Below are positions 17,590 to 25,841 of a DNA stretch of 52,569 nt, one piece after another. The DNA is from Planctomycetota bacterium (GTDB taxonomy: Bacteria; Planctomycetota; UBA1135). The first letter of the stretch is position 1; each line of letters opens with the position of its first letter. The position numbers and the translations under genes are program-made. The DNA is taken from positions 1 through 52,569 of the forward strand of contig PAHY01000020.1 in assembly GCA_002705055.1 (NCBI GenBank), in the 5' to 3' direction. Under the pieces are notes generated by a model. The model had not been told where the DNA came from. It ran no database searches and saw only the letters and a list, made by a program, of their open reading frames with translations.

Positions 17590-19686
17590 ATGAATCGTGG
17601 CGTTTTGATCGGATTGCTGCTGCTGGTCGCAGCGGCGGTCGGTGGGGTCCTGGTGCTTTCTGGGCCGGGTGAGCAGCCCGATCCGCTGGGCGGCTATGAG
17701 TCGCCCGGGCAGGACGATTCCAGCGAGTCTGGTCCGCAGGTCGCACAGCCGGGCGGAACGGGCAACCGCACCGCTTCCGAGCCGGTGCTGGATGAACAGC
17801 TGCAGGCGGATCCTGCGGCCGTCGTCGGACAGGTCTTTGGCCCGGACGGTCGGCCGATCGATCGAGCGCGGCTGGTCTTTGCCCATCAGCAGTTCGGCGG
17901 CGCCGAGCTGGGCTGGTCCTATGAAGCGGTGATGCGCGTCGGCAAAGGTGCCGATGCCCAGGGGCGTTTCAAGCTGCCGATCGAAGGGGGCAAGAGCCGC
18001 GATCTGACGGTGCTCGCGGTCGCGCCTGGCTGCGTTCCCGAGCGGGTCGAAGGAGTCGCGGCAGGGGAGGTGATTCAGTTCCGGCTGCGCGAGCAGCTGC
18101 GCGTCCCCGGGACCGTGCTGGATCCGCAGGGTAAGCCGGCTGCTGGAATCCCGGTCGAGCTCTTCGATCCGGCCAGCCGGATGGACGGCCTGCCGGCGAT
18201 CGGCGTGTCCGATGCGCAGGGTCGCTTTGAACTCCGCTCGCCCGGGCCGGGGACTTACTCCCTGCGGGTGCGTTCGGCGCTCGGCTCGGAGTTCCGTCAG
18301 GACGGCTACGTCATCACGCAGGACGCCGAGCCGGTTCAGATCCGGCTGCAGGGGAGTCTCGCGCTGCAGGTGCAGCTCCGCGACGCCCAAGGTGCACCGG
18401 TTCCAGGCGCCAGTCTGGAGCTGCGGCGTCAGCCGGCGTCCCGACCGCTGCAGGCTGCCGCCGACGACCAGGGTGTCGTCCGCGCAGCAGGTCTTGCCGT
18501 GGGGCGCTGGGAAGCGCGCGTCACCGCCGAGGGCTTCGCTCCGCTGCGGCGACAGATCGATTACCAGGGCGCGAGCCTGATCGAGGACTGGACCCTCGAA
18601 CGCTACGCGAGCCTCGAGGCGCGGGTGGTCAACGGCAAAGGCCGCGCGCTGCCGGGGACGGAATTGCGTCTCCTGCCGGATCCCGCCTTGCGGGTGCCGC
18701 GCGACGAGATCCTCACGGTGACGACCGATCTCGAAGGTCGCGCCGTCTTCGAGTCGATCGTCCCGGGCAGCTACGTGCTGACCCCCGAACAGCGGCCGGG
18801 GCACAACCCTCTGCAGCTCTTTGAATCGCCGGAGAGCGGGGGGGCAGAAGGAGCCGCGGAGTTTGCTCGCCTGCTTGAGTTCAGCGGTGGGCAGGCCCGC
18901 AGCGAAGAGCTCGTGCTGCGTCGCCACGGCTTCCTCAACATGACCGTGGTGCAGAACGGCAAGCCCGTGGTCGGCGCGCGCGGCGTGCTCTTCCGGGGCA
19001 TCGCCACACAGCGCAAGGAGATCCCCGCCTTGGATCTCTCCGATCTCGATGGCCTGCTCGTGTTTCCGTCGGTCTGGGCGGGCGAGTACGAGGTCGAGGT
19101 GCAGGGCTCGCCTTCGCAGCTTCCCGTGCGTCGCAGCCTGAAAGTGGGCCGGGGCGGCAACAAGGAGACGCTCGCGCTGCCGACCGGGACGCTCTCGGGC
19201 ACGGTCATCGGGCCTCAGGGGCCCGCCGCCGGAGCAGTCGTGCTCGCCGCGCCGCAGGGCGGAAAGCTGCGCGAACTCATGCGCACCGACGCGCAAGGCC
19301 GTTTCGAGCTCGGCGGACTGGAGGCGGCGAGCTACCAGCTCCGCATCGAGGCGGAGAATTCGGTGGCCTGGACGCTGACGGACTATCGCCATTCGGGCGG
19401 CGCCCTGGATTTGGGCCGCATCGAGCTGGGGGTGCGCTACGCGCTCCACGGCACAGTCGAGAACCTGCCCGACGGCGACGCCTTTTTCGGCCCCGTGCTG
19501 ACGATTGCCAACAGCCAAGGGGAGCCGGTCAAGTCCGTGCCGTTGTCCGGCGAGGGCGCTTTCCGCGTCGACGAACTCGCCGAAGGGAGCTATTCGATCG
19601 AGGTCTATCACGCCGGCAATCGGATCTATGAGCAGCGCGTCAGCCTTCCTGGAGCTGAGCTGCCCATAAAAATCCGACTTCCTTAG
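17590..19686 (+). CDS. membrane-anchored carboxypeptidase-regulatory-like repeat protein
   Basis: 698 residues. An N-terminal hydrophobic segment (5-24) acts as signal or anchor, followed by a low-complexity acidic/Ser linker. Then come about six or seven beta-sandwich units of 80-100 residues with the carboxypeptidase-regulatory-like pattern: GxVxxPxGxPxxxAxV, DAQGRFELxxxxxGxYxLRV. Clear examples are near residues 75, 170, 255, 335, 430 and 535. No enzyme domain is attached, so it is probably an extracytoplasmic scaffold or adhesin. It starts 3 bases after the FAD-subunit stop and may be read through from that operon, though a functional link is not evident. Confidence 0.78.
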   Translation: MNRGVLIGLLLLVAAAVGGVLVLSGPGEQPDPLGGYESPGQDDSSESGPQVAQPGGTGNRTASEPVLDEQLQADPAAVVGQVFGPDGRPIDRARLVFAHQQFGGAELGWSYEAVMRVGKGADAQGRFKLPIEGGKSRDLTVLAVAPGCVPERVEGVAAGEVIQFRLREQLRVPGTVLDPQGKPAAGIPVELFDPASRMDGLPAIGVSDAQGRFELRSPGPGTYSLRVRSALGSEFRQDGYVITQDAEPVQIRLQGSLALQVQLRDAQGAPVPGASLELRRQPASRPLQAAADDQGVVRAAGLAVGRWEARVTAEGFAPLRRQIDYQGASLIEDWTLERYASLEARVVNGKGRALPGTELRLLPDPALRVPRDEILTVTTDLEGRAVFESIVPGSYVLTPEQRPGHNPLQLFESPESGGAEGAAEFARLLEFSGGQARSEELVLRRHGFLNMTVVQNGKPVVGARGVLFRGIATQRKEIPALDLSDLDGLLVFPSVWAGEYEVEVQGSPSQLPVRRSLKVGRGGNKETLALPTGTLSGTVIGPQGPAAGAVVLAAPQGGKLRELMRTDAQGRFELGGLEAASYQLRIEAENSVAWTLTDYRHSGGALDLGRIELGVRYALHGTVENLPDGDAFFGPVLTIANSQGEPVKSVPLSGEGAFRVDELAEGSYSIEVYHAGNRIYEQRVSLPGAELPIKIRLP

Positions 19687-19694
19687 TGGTGCCG

Positions 19695-19766
19695 AGGGGA
19701 TCGGGGGTTAAGGTTGCACAGGGCTCTTACGGCCTTGGGGGCCGCAAGTGCGGTCTCGCATCCCCT
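19695..19766 (+). promoter_or_regulatory. foldable leader before the codon-biased surface protein
   Basis: aggggat (19695-19701) can pair with atcccct (19760-19766), closing most of the leader. Inside, cggcc/ggccg (19730-19734 with 19740-19744) and ccgc/gcgg (19742-19745 with 19750-19753) form short stems that cannot coexist. No ribosome binding site is evident before ATG 19781. Suggestive only. Confidence 0.3.
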
Positions 19767-19780
19767 AATTAATCTCCCTG

Positions 19781-21178
19781 ATGAACAAGATCCTCCCTCT
19801 GATGGCTCTGGGTGCGCTGACCGCGCCGACATGGGCCCAACAGACGGCCTTGTCGGAAGACTTCGATGCTGGAGTCGTTCCGCCGGCTGGCTGGACCGAA
19901 CTGAACAATGGCGTGACCAACGGCTGGGAGCCTGACCTCTCCCTCGAAGAGGCCGAGCACGACGACTACTTCTCGGGTGTCTACAACGACAACCGTCTCG
20001 AGTCGCCGGCCATGGACCTCTCGACCTTCGCTGAGGCTTACCTCCACTGCGACCAGGACCAGGTCTTCCCGTCCTTCCGCGACATCAACAACGTCGATGT
20101 CACCCTGGATGGCGGCGCCACCTACACCACCCTCTACTCGGAAACCGGCACCACCTCGGTGACCGATGCTCCGCTTGAGGTCGACCTCAGTGCCTACGCT
20201 GGCCTGACGGGCGTTCAGCTCAGCTTCCACTACACCGGTGACTACGCGAACGCGTGGCGTCTCGACAACATCCTGGTCGACGACATGGCTCCGCCGCCGC
20301 CGCCGCCGTACTGGTCGAACATGCCCAGCACCTTCGAGTCGGCGAACGGTTTCCGCGAGAACTTCGAAGCTCTCGCTGGCGTCACCCCGTCCTACATGGG
20401 CCTGAACGCTCTGGACGCGACGACCCGTCTGCCTCACCCGGACGCTTGGTGCAACATCGGTGGCGATGCTGCCTGCCTCGATCCGTACGACGGCATGTAC
20501 GCCCTGGAAATGGGTGGTCTGCCGGGCAACACCAACTACCCCGTCACCAACAGCGGCATGATCCTGGGCCTGAACGGCGCAGGTGTCACCGACTTCACGA
20601 TGAGCTTCCAGTGTGTGAACCACGGTGAAGAGTTCAACGCGGAAGACGGCGTCTTCGTGTCGAGCGACGGCGACACCTGGGAACAGGTCGTCGGCGACTG
20701 GGCTGCTCTGACCGGCGTGGTCGGTGAGCGCGTGCTCGTCACCTGCGATCTGGCTTCGACCTCGGTCGACGTCTCGGGCGACTTCTACGTGCTGTTCTCG
20801 CAGTACGACAACTTCCCGTACGCAGACCTGGATGGCGTCGGCATCGACAACATCGTCGTCGGCTCGCCGGTTCTCGCCGCCTCGAACCTGGTTTCTGGCT
20901 CGGCCGCGAACCTGGATGCGACCGGCTGCGATCCTGCTGGCATCCTGATTCTGGCTTACTCGCTCAACCCGGGTCCGACCGCGACCCCGTACGGCACCGC
21001 CGACATCGGCTCGCCCTACAAGGAAATCGGTCGTTTCAGCCCGGACGCCTCGGGTAACGTCTCGATCAGCGTCAACCTGCCGCCGAGCACCGCTGGCCTG
21101 ACCGCTTGGGTCCAGGGCCTCGAGATCAGCGGTCTGGGTGCTCGCTTCACCAACGGTCTGAAGGTCGACATCCAGTAG
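19781..21178 (+). CDS. choice-of-anchor-J surface protein (family copy 2), probably highly expressed
   Basis: 465 residues; signal peptide about 1-20 (NKILPLMALGALTAPTWA). Two choice-of-anchor-J-like domains start at LSEDFDAGVVPPAGWTELNN and at FRENFEALAGVTPSYM, joined by a six-proline linker. The C-terminal module runs from about 360 (VLAASNLVSGSAANLDATGC) to the end. Codon use differs from its neighbours: GCT, CGT, GGT and AAC are much more frequent than in the adjacent GCG/GCC- and CGC-rich genes, typical of abundant proteins. It stands alone with its own structured leader and a strong terminator. It probably encodes a major surface or secreted protein. Confidence 0.85.
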   Translation: MNKILPLMALGALTAPTWAQQTALSEDFDAGVVPPAGWTELNNGVTNGWEPDLSLEEAEHDDYFSGVYNDNRLESPAMDLSTFAEAYLHCDQDQVFPSFRDINNVDVTLDGGATYTTLYSETGTTSVTDAPLEVDLSAYAGLTGVQLSFHYTGDYANAWRLDNILVDDMAPPPPPPYWSNMPSTFESANGFRENFEALAGVTPSYMGLNALDATTRLPHPDAWCNIGGDAACLDPYDGMYALEMGGLPGNTNYPVTNSGMILGLNGAGVTDFTMSFQCVNHGEEFNAEDGVFVSSDGDTWEQVVGDWAALTGVVGERVLVTCDLASTSVDVSGDFYVLFSQYDNFPYADLDGVGIDNIVVGSPVLAASNLVSGSAANLDATGCDPAGILILAYSLNPGPTATPYGTADIGSPYKEIGRFSPDASGNVSISVNLPPSTAGLTAWVQGLEISGLGARFTNGLKVDIQ

Positions 21179-21218
21179 TCCTGAAGACAGAGCGGCTCGG
21201 TCCTCGAGCCACTCGTTT

Positions 21219-21253
21219 CGCCCTCCTTGTGCCTGCACAAGGAGGGCGTTTTC
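21219..21253 (+). terminator. strong rho-independent terminator
   Basis: cgccctccttgtgc (21219-21232) and gcacaaggagggcg (21235-21248) are perfect reverse complements, followed by TTTTC. It begins 41 bases after the stop of the surface-protein gene and lies just before the end of the convergent 931-residue gene. It is the clearest intrinsic terminator in the window. Confidence 0.9.
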
Positions 21254-24048
21254 TATTCCTGGTCAGACGGCAGGAGGCCCGCGTCGAGCAGCGCCGCGCG
21301 CAGCGCGTCGGGAGCCCGGTTGTCCAGCAGGTCACGCGCCTGCGGGAGCTGATCGATCAGCTCTTCCATCGGAACCAGGCTGCCATCGGTCTGCCAGGAG
21401 CAGAGCGCGAGACCCAGCCGCGGTTCCATGCGCGCGTACGGGAGCCAGCCGGAGCAGTCATCCGCAAGCTGGAAGTGACGCACCGCCGCCGCCAGGCTGC
21501 CGGCGTCCAGCGCATACCAGCCCGACCAAAGATGAGCGCGCCGATCGCGCGGCCAGCGTTGGCGGGCCAGCTTCAGCAGCTCCTGCTCGAAAGCTCCGGC
21601 TTCGCTGCGCTGCGCCTCGAGATGCGCAAAAGCATCGTTGGCCTCCAGCATCCAGGGCGCCTGCGTACGTGCATCCTGCTCTTCCGGCGGGAAGCGCCAG
21701 CTCTGCGGAGCCTCGGTCACGCGCAGCCGCAGCCGCGCCGCCGCGGCAAAGCCGGGGGCAGGATCGGCCAGCGCGCGGGCCGCGTAGGCCAGCGCATCGG
21801 GGTGCCAGCGTGGCAGCGCCGCGAGCATCGCGTGCAGCGGTTCATCGATGTCCGCGTCCTGCAGCGCACCCAGCACGGTGACGGCTTCCAGCAGCTCGGG
21901 CATCGCGCGCGACAGCGCGTCCTCCGCGGCCGCCGCGCTGACATCGATCGGCGTGGTTTCCGCGGACCATGCAAGACGGACCTGCTCGAGCGCGCGGCTT
22001 GCCGCGGCTTCGTCCGGGGCGGTGGCGACGGCGATCGCAAACTCCTGGCCGAGTATGCGGCGCCAAGCCGAGGGGAGAGTCTGCAGTTGCTCATACAGCG
22101 CGACGCGTCCGGCAGCGCGGGTCTCGGTCTCCGCCCAGGTGCGCACCAGCGCGCGCCAGACGCGCGGCACTTGAAGCGGGTCCGCCTGGGCAGCCGTCTC
22201 CAGCGCCTCCCAGGCGCGGGACGCCGTCGTGGCGTCCTGGCCGGCAAGCTGGGCCAAGAGGGCAGCGGCGCGCGTGCGCACCGGATCAGCGGCATCCGCC
22301 CGGCTCGCCCATGCAAGCGCGAGGCCGACGTCGTCCGGCTGCGGGCTGCTGCTCAAGGCGGTCATGATGCGCACCTGCACGGCAGTCTCGACCTGGGGCA
22401 TGCGCTCGACCAGGTAGGCCCGCGCGCTGGGGTCCTGGTCCGCGAGGTGGCAGGCGGCCCAATCGCGCTGCACCGGCTGCAGCGATTCCGCGACGTCCCA
22501 CCACAGCTCGAAGGCGCGCGCGGCCGCGGGTTCTTCGACGACCAGGGATGCCCAGCTTGCACTGCTCGGGTGTCGCCGCCCTTCCTCCGTGGCCAACCAA
22601 TCCACCAGCAGCTCGAGCGCCTCGTCGGTGCGCAGTTCGCGGGCGGCTTGCAGCACGGCCTGGCGCTCCTGAGCGGTGTCCGCCTCGCGGAGCCGATCGC
22701 GGTAGAAGGCCGCGACCTCAGCCGGCGTGCGCGATGCCTGGAGACCGACTCGTCCCCGCAGCATGGCGGCAGGGTCGGTCGAGGCCGCCTGTGCTTCAAA
22801 CCAGCTCGCCAAGCTGGGGCTCGGATCCGTCGCCCAGGCAGCCTGGATGATGCGCGCCTGGTCGCTGCGCTGCAGCGGCCCGAGCCGCTCCAGCCAGTGC
22901 AGCCGCTGGCGCGCATCGCCGGTCAGGATGATGAGCTCGATGGCGAGGCCGGCAAGGCGGGTGCGCAGGCGCGGCATCATGGCTTCGAGCCGCTGCGCGA
23001 TGTCGGGAACTGGCTGGAGGCGCAGCCCGGCCATCAGAGCCTGCAGGATCGGCTGCGCGGTCTCGGCCTGCAGCAGGCTGAGCAGCGCGAGCACATCGCG
23101 TTCATTGCCGCAGCGGAATACCGCGTTGACGGCACGCGCGCGGAGCGCGCTGGGGCGCGTCGCGTCGAGGGCAACGCTTCGCAGCACTCCGGCGGCTGGC
23201 CCGGGCGCGATCAGAGCCAATAGGGAAATGGCGTCCGCCTGCCGTGCCGGCTCAGCGGCAGCCAGGCTGCTGGCGAGGAAGTCGGGCTCGGCAGCGGGAA
23301 GGTGGCGGGCGAGGGCACCCTGCAGGGCGATCCCCGCCGATTCGGGCAGCGGAGTCTCCAGCCATCCCTGCCAGAGCGCGGCGGCGCTTGCGGCGGTCGG
23401 AGCCTGCGCGTCGGCCAGCACGATCTGCAGCATGAGGCGATCGCCAGCAGGCCAAGCAGCAGCGTCGATCGCGCCCAGCTCTCGGGCGGCCTCGCTCGAC
23501 ACGGCTTTCCCGATGAGCGCGGGCCAGAGCATGGCGCGCAGCTCCGGGTCGGTCAGGAAGCTCGCCCAGCTTCCGGCAGCCGGGAGCCAATCCTGCTGCA
23601 GCGCGGATCCGAGGATGGCGGGGAAACCATCCAGTTCGTCGGCTGAACCGCCGGCCCGCAGCAGCGCGAGCGTGCAGCTCTCACGCCAGGCCGGGCCGCT
23701 GCGCAAAGCGCGCAGCCGATCGGCGAGCGCCGAGTCCAAAACGATCGGCGCTGCATGCAGCAGTTCCAGGAGGCCGGACGAAGGCTGCTCGTCCTGGGTT
23801 AGGTCCGCCAGTGCGGCCGCCAGCAGCTCGAGGAGGGCTTCCTCGCCGCGCAGGCTTCTTGCCGCGGCGGCAAGGAGCGGATCGGCCTGCCCGCTTTCCT
23901 GCCAGCTCGCCACGAGCTGCGCCGCGCTCGGGGCCTCCTGATGCCAGCTCCAGGCCAGCCTCCGGGCGTCCAACGCGACATCAGAGTCCCCGGCCGGCTC
24001 CTGTGGACCGAGTGCGAGGGCAAGAAGCAGGGTGGGAAGCAGGCTCAT
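21253..24048 (-). CDS. large exported helical-repeat protein, unknown
   Basis: 931 residues with a short export signal (SLLPTLLLALALGPQEPAG). The body is Ala/Leu/Trp/Arg-rich helix pairs of about 35-45 residues over the whole length, indicating a HEAT/TPR-like solenoid. No catalytic motif is seen. Its ATG overlaps the stop of the MocA-like gene (ATGA), so it is the last gene of the minus-strand cluster with the E1-like and NifS-like genes. Whether it serves that pathway or only shares a transcript is unclear. It may be a distant relative of the exported proteins at 7264-8169 and 10808-12229. Confidence 0.7.
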   Translation of the reverse strand: MSLLPTLLLALALGPQEPAGDSDVALDARRLAWSWHQEAPSAAQLVASWQESGQADPLLAAAARSLRGEEALLELLAAALADLTQDEQPSSGLLELLHAAPIVLDSALADRLRALRSGPAWRESCTLALLRAGGSADELDGFPAILGSALQQDWLPAAGSWASFLTDPELRAMLWPALIGKAVSSEAARELGAIDAAAWPAGDRLMLQIVLADAQAPTAASAAALWQGWLETPLPESAGIALQGALARHLPAAEPDFLASSLAAAEPARQADAISLLALIAPGPAAGVLRSVALDATRPSALRARAVNAVFRCGNERDVLALLSLLQAETAQPILQALMAGLRLQPVPDIAQRLEAMMPRLRTRLAGLAIELIILTGDARQRLHWLERLGPLQRSDQARIIQAAWATDPSPSLASWFEAQAASTDPAAMLRGRVGLQASRTPAEVAAFYRDRLREADTAQERQAVLQAARELRTDEALELLVDWLATEEGRRHPSSASWASLVVEEPAAARAFELWWDVAESLQPVQRDWAACHLADQDPSARAYLVERMPQVETAVQVRIMTALSSSPQPDDVGLALAWASRADAADPVRTRAAALLAQLAGQDATTASRAWEALETAAQADPLQVPRVWRALVRTWAETETRAAGRVALYEQLQTLPSAWRRILGQEFAIAVATAPDEAAASRALEQVRLAWSAETTPIDVSAAAAEDALSRAMPELLEAVTVLGALQDADIDEPLHAMLAALPRWHPDALAYAARALADPAPGFAAAARLRLRVTEAPQSWRFPPEEQDARTQAPWMLEANDAFAHLEAQRSEAGAFEQELLKLARQRWPRDRRAHLWSGWYALDAGSLAAAVRHFQLADDCSGWLPYARMEPRLGLALCSWQTDGSLVPMEELIDQLPQARDLLDNRAPDALRAALLDAGLLPSDQE

Positions 24049-24659
24049 TCGGGTAGGAGGTCTTCGACGAGTCGAAGTTGATCAGGGGTGTCAACGTCCA
24101 GGAACGCGCCGGGGTCGGAGCAGGGGACATCGATGAGGCGAGCGTCCGGGTGACGCAGCAGCTCGCGCAGCGGGCGGTCGGGGCCGGAGTTGCGCAGCTC
24201 GTCGCGCCAGCCGGGGCCCAACAGCAGCGGATGGCCGCCGCGTCGCCCTGCGCTGATGGGGCGGATGCAGGCGTGATCCGGTTCGCCCTGGGTACGCCAG
24301 GCCCGGATCACTGCGCGAATCGAGTCGGCCTGGATGAGCGGCATGTCGCAAGGGTGGACCAGCAGCGCGGCGTCCTCAGGGATCACCTCCAGGGCGCACT
24401 GCAGACTTCCTGTTCGGCCATTCTCCGGCTGTCGATTGACCACTTCGCGGTCAGCCTCCGGACTGCCCAGATCGGCGATGGCGTCCAGGGCCTGATCGGC
24501 CAGGACCAGCACCACCCGGTCGGCCCCGCCGCTGCGCAGACTCTGGACGAGCACCGGCAGCATCCATTGCCCGCGCAGGCGCAAGGCCGCCTTCGGGTAG
24601 CCAAGGCGACGTCCGGCGCCGGCCGCCAGCACGACTGCGTGGACGGGGCGAGAGCTCAT
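24045..24659 (-). CDS. MocA-like molybdopterin nucleotidyltransferase
   Basis: 204 residues, NTP-transferase-3 family. The N-terminal nucleotide loop is VVLAAGAGRRLGYPK (residues 9-23). A metal-binding VHPCDMPL follows at about 97-104, then RRGGHPLLLG, and DVDTPDQLRLV at the end. This set matches MocA (CTP:molybdenum cofactor cytidylyltransferase) better than MobA, because of the GHP motif and overall length. The product, molybdopterin cytosine dinucleotide, is the cofactor used by hydroxylases like the one at 13764-17586. A sugar-phosphate nucleotidyltransferase is a less likely alternative. ATGA overlaps link it to genes on both sides. Confidence 0.75.
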   Translation of the reverse strand: MSSRPVHAVVLAAGAGRRLGYPKAALRLRGQWMLPVLVQSLRSGGADRVVLVLADQALDAIADLGSPEADREVVNRQPENGRTGSLQCALEVIPEDAALLVHPCDMPLIQADSIRAVIRAWRTQGEPDHACIRPISAGRRGGHPLLLGPGWRDELRNSGPDRPLRELLRHPDARLIDVPCSDPGAFLDVDTPDQLRLVEDLLPE

Positions 24660-25810
24660 GAAGCCGGGGCGAACAGGGAGAGCGTCTGGAGAATCGCCGC
24701 GAGGACCCGCTCGGCGTCTTCCATCTGAGTCGATTCAGGCGGGGAGAGGCGCACGACGCCTTCGGCCTCGGTGACCCCCGCCGCTTGGCTGGCCAGCGCG
24801 GCGCACATCAGGCCGGCGCGCACCAGGATGCCCTGCTGCGCGAGTTCCGCGGCGAGGACCGCCGAAGGGATGCCCGGCGCGACGAAACTGAGCACCGGCA
24901 GCCGCTGCTCCCAGGGAGGAGCTTCCCGCGGCAGGACCTGGACGCGCGGGTCGGCGCGCAGTCCGGTCTCGACCCATGCGAGCGCCTCACGCGCCGCCGT
25001 CAGATCGGCTGGATGTTCGAGGCGCCAGGAGAGCGCGGCTCCCAGGCCGTAGATACCCGGCATGTTCGGGGTCCCGGCTTCCAGGCAACCCGGCAAGGCG
25101 CGCGGCGGATCCAGCTGTTCACCGTGGCGGCCGGTGCCGCCGTGCACCAGCGGGGCGAGCGGGGCGTCCGCGTCGACGAACAGGATCCCGATGCCCTGCG
25201 GTCCGTGGAGTCCCTTGTGCGCGGCGACCGCAGCAAAACGGGGCTTCCAGCGATCCAGTGCAATCGGCACCTGGCCGGCTCCCTGGCTGAGATCGAGGAC
25301 CAGATGTACGCCGCGCGCCTGGCACCAGGAAGCGATCTCCTCGACGGGCTGCAGCGTGCCCAGCACGTTCGAGGCCAGGGCGAGAAACAGCCAAGCCTCG
25401 CGTTCGCCGCGCGCCGCGAAGGCGGCCTCCAGCTCGGGCAGCTGGACCATGCCGGAGGGGTCGAAGCGGGCGAAGCTCAGTTCGAGTCGCCCTGCGGCGC
25501 GCGCCGCCTCGAGCGGACGCAGCGCGGCGTTGTGCTCGAGTTCGCTGGCCACCACGAAGGCGCCCTCCGGGATCGCGCGCACGGCCTGATTCAGTCCGTA
25601 GGTCGCGCCGGAGGTGAAGACGACGCGTTCGGGGGCAGACCAGCCGAACAGGCGCGCGGCGGCGTCGCGCACCTGCTCGCGGCGAGCCGAAGCCAGGCCG
25701 GCACCCCGGGCCGGATCGACCGCGTGCAGCCCTTCGATCATCGCCTCGGCCACGCCCGGGGCGGGGTCGGCGGAGGTCGCGGCACGGTTCCAGTTCAGGA
25801 TCGCCGTCAC
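24656..25810 (-). CDS. class V aminotransferase, cysteine-desulfurase-like
   Basis: 384 residues from GTG 25810. PLP fold type I: SGATYGLNQAVR (about 67-78), VLDLSQGAGQ with the pyridine-contacting Asp, and the Schiff-base lysine K199 in AAHKGLHGPQGIGIL. The catalytic cysteine is probably C336 in VRAGLMCAAL, matching the RxGxxCA loop of SufS/NifS-like desulfurases. It likely removes sulfur from cysteine as a persulfide. With an E1-like protein upstream and MocA-like protein downstream, a role in sulfur supply for molybdenum-cofactor maturation is plausible. Upstream in-frame codons belong to the E1 gene region. TATCCT ends 6 bases before the GTG. Confidence 0.85.
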   Translation of the reverse strand: MTAILNWNRAATSADPAPGVAEAMIEGLHAVDPARGAGLASARREQVRDAAARLFGWSAPERVVFTSGATYGLNQAVRAIPEGAFVVASELEHNAALRPLEAARAAGRLELSFARFDPSGMVQLPELEAAFAARGEREAWLFLALASNVLGTLQPVEEIASWCQARGVHLVLDLSQGAGQVPIALDRWKPRFAAVAAHKGLHGPQGIGILFVDADAPLAPLVHGGTGRHGEQLDPPRALPGCLEAGTPNMPGIYGLGAALSWRLEHPADLTAAREALAWVETGLRADPRVQVLPREAPPWEQRLPVLSFVAPGIPSAVLAAELAQQGILVRAGLMCAALASQAAGVTEAEGVVRLSPPESTQMEDAERVLAAILQTLSLFAPAS

Positions 25811-25816
25811 GCTTCC

Positions 25817-25822
25817 AGGATA
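25817..25822 (-). promoter_or_regulatory. -10-like TATCCT before the NifS-like gene
   Basis: TATCCT on the minus strand ends 6 bases before GTG 25810, the leaderless spacing seen at several other genes here. No clear -35. It might allow independent expression within the cluster. Confidence 0.3.
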
Positions 25823-25841
25823 GGTCGGCGCGGGCCCGGAT

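Noticed and set aside
17470..19611. 713-codon open frame on the minus strand
   Set aside because: Antisense to the carboxypeptidase-regulatory-like repeat gene; no domain motifs.
20288..20310. CCG trinucleotide repeat
   Set aside because: It encodes a poly-Pro linker between the two domains of the surface protein and is in frame; no sign of phase variation.
21106..23223. 705-codon open frame on the plus strand
   Set aside because: Antisense to the 931-residue gene and begins inside a surface-protein gene; runs through the terminator.
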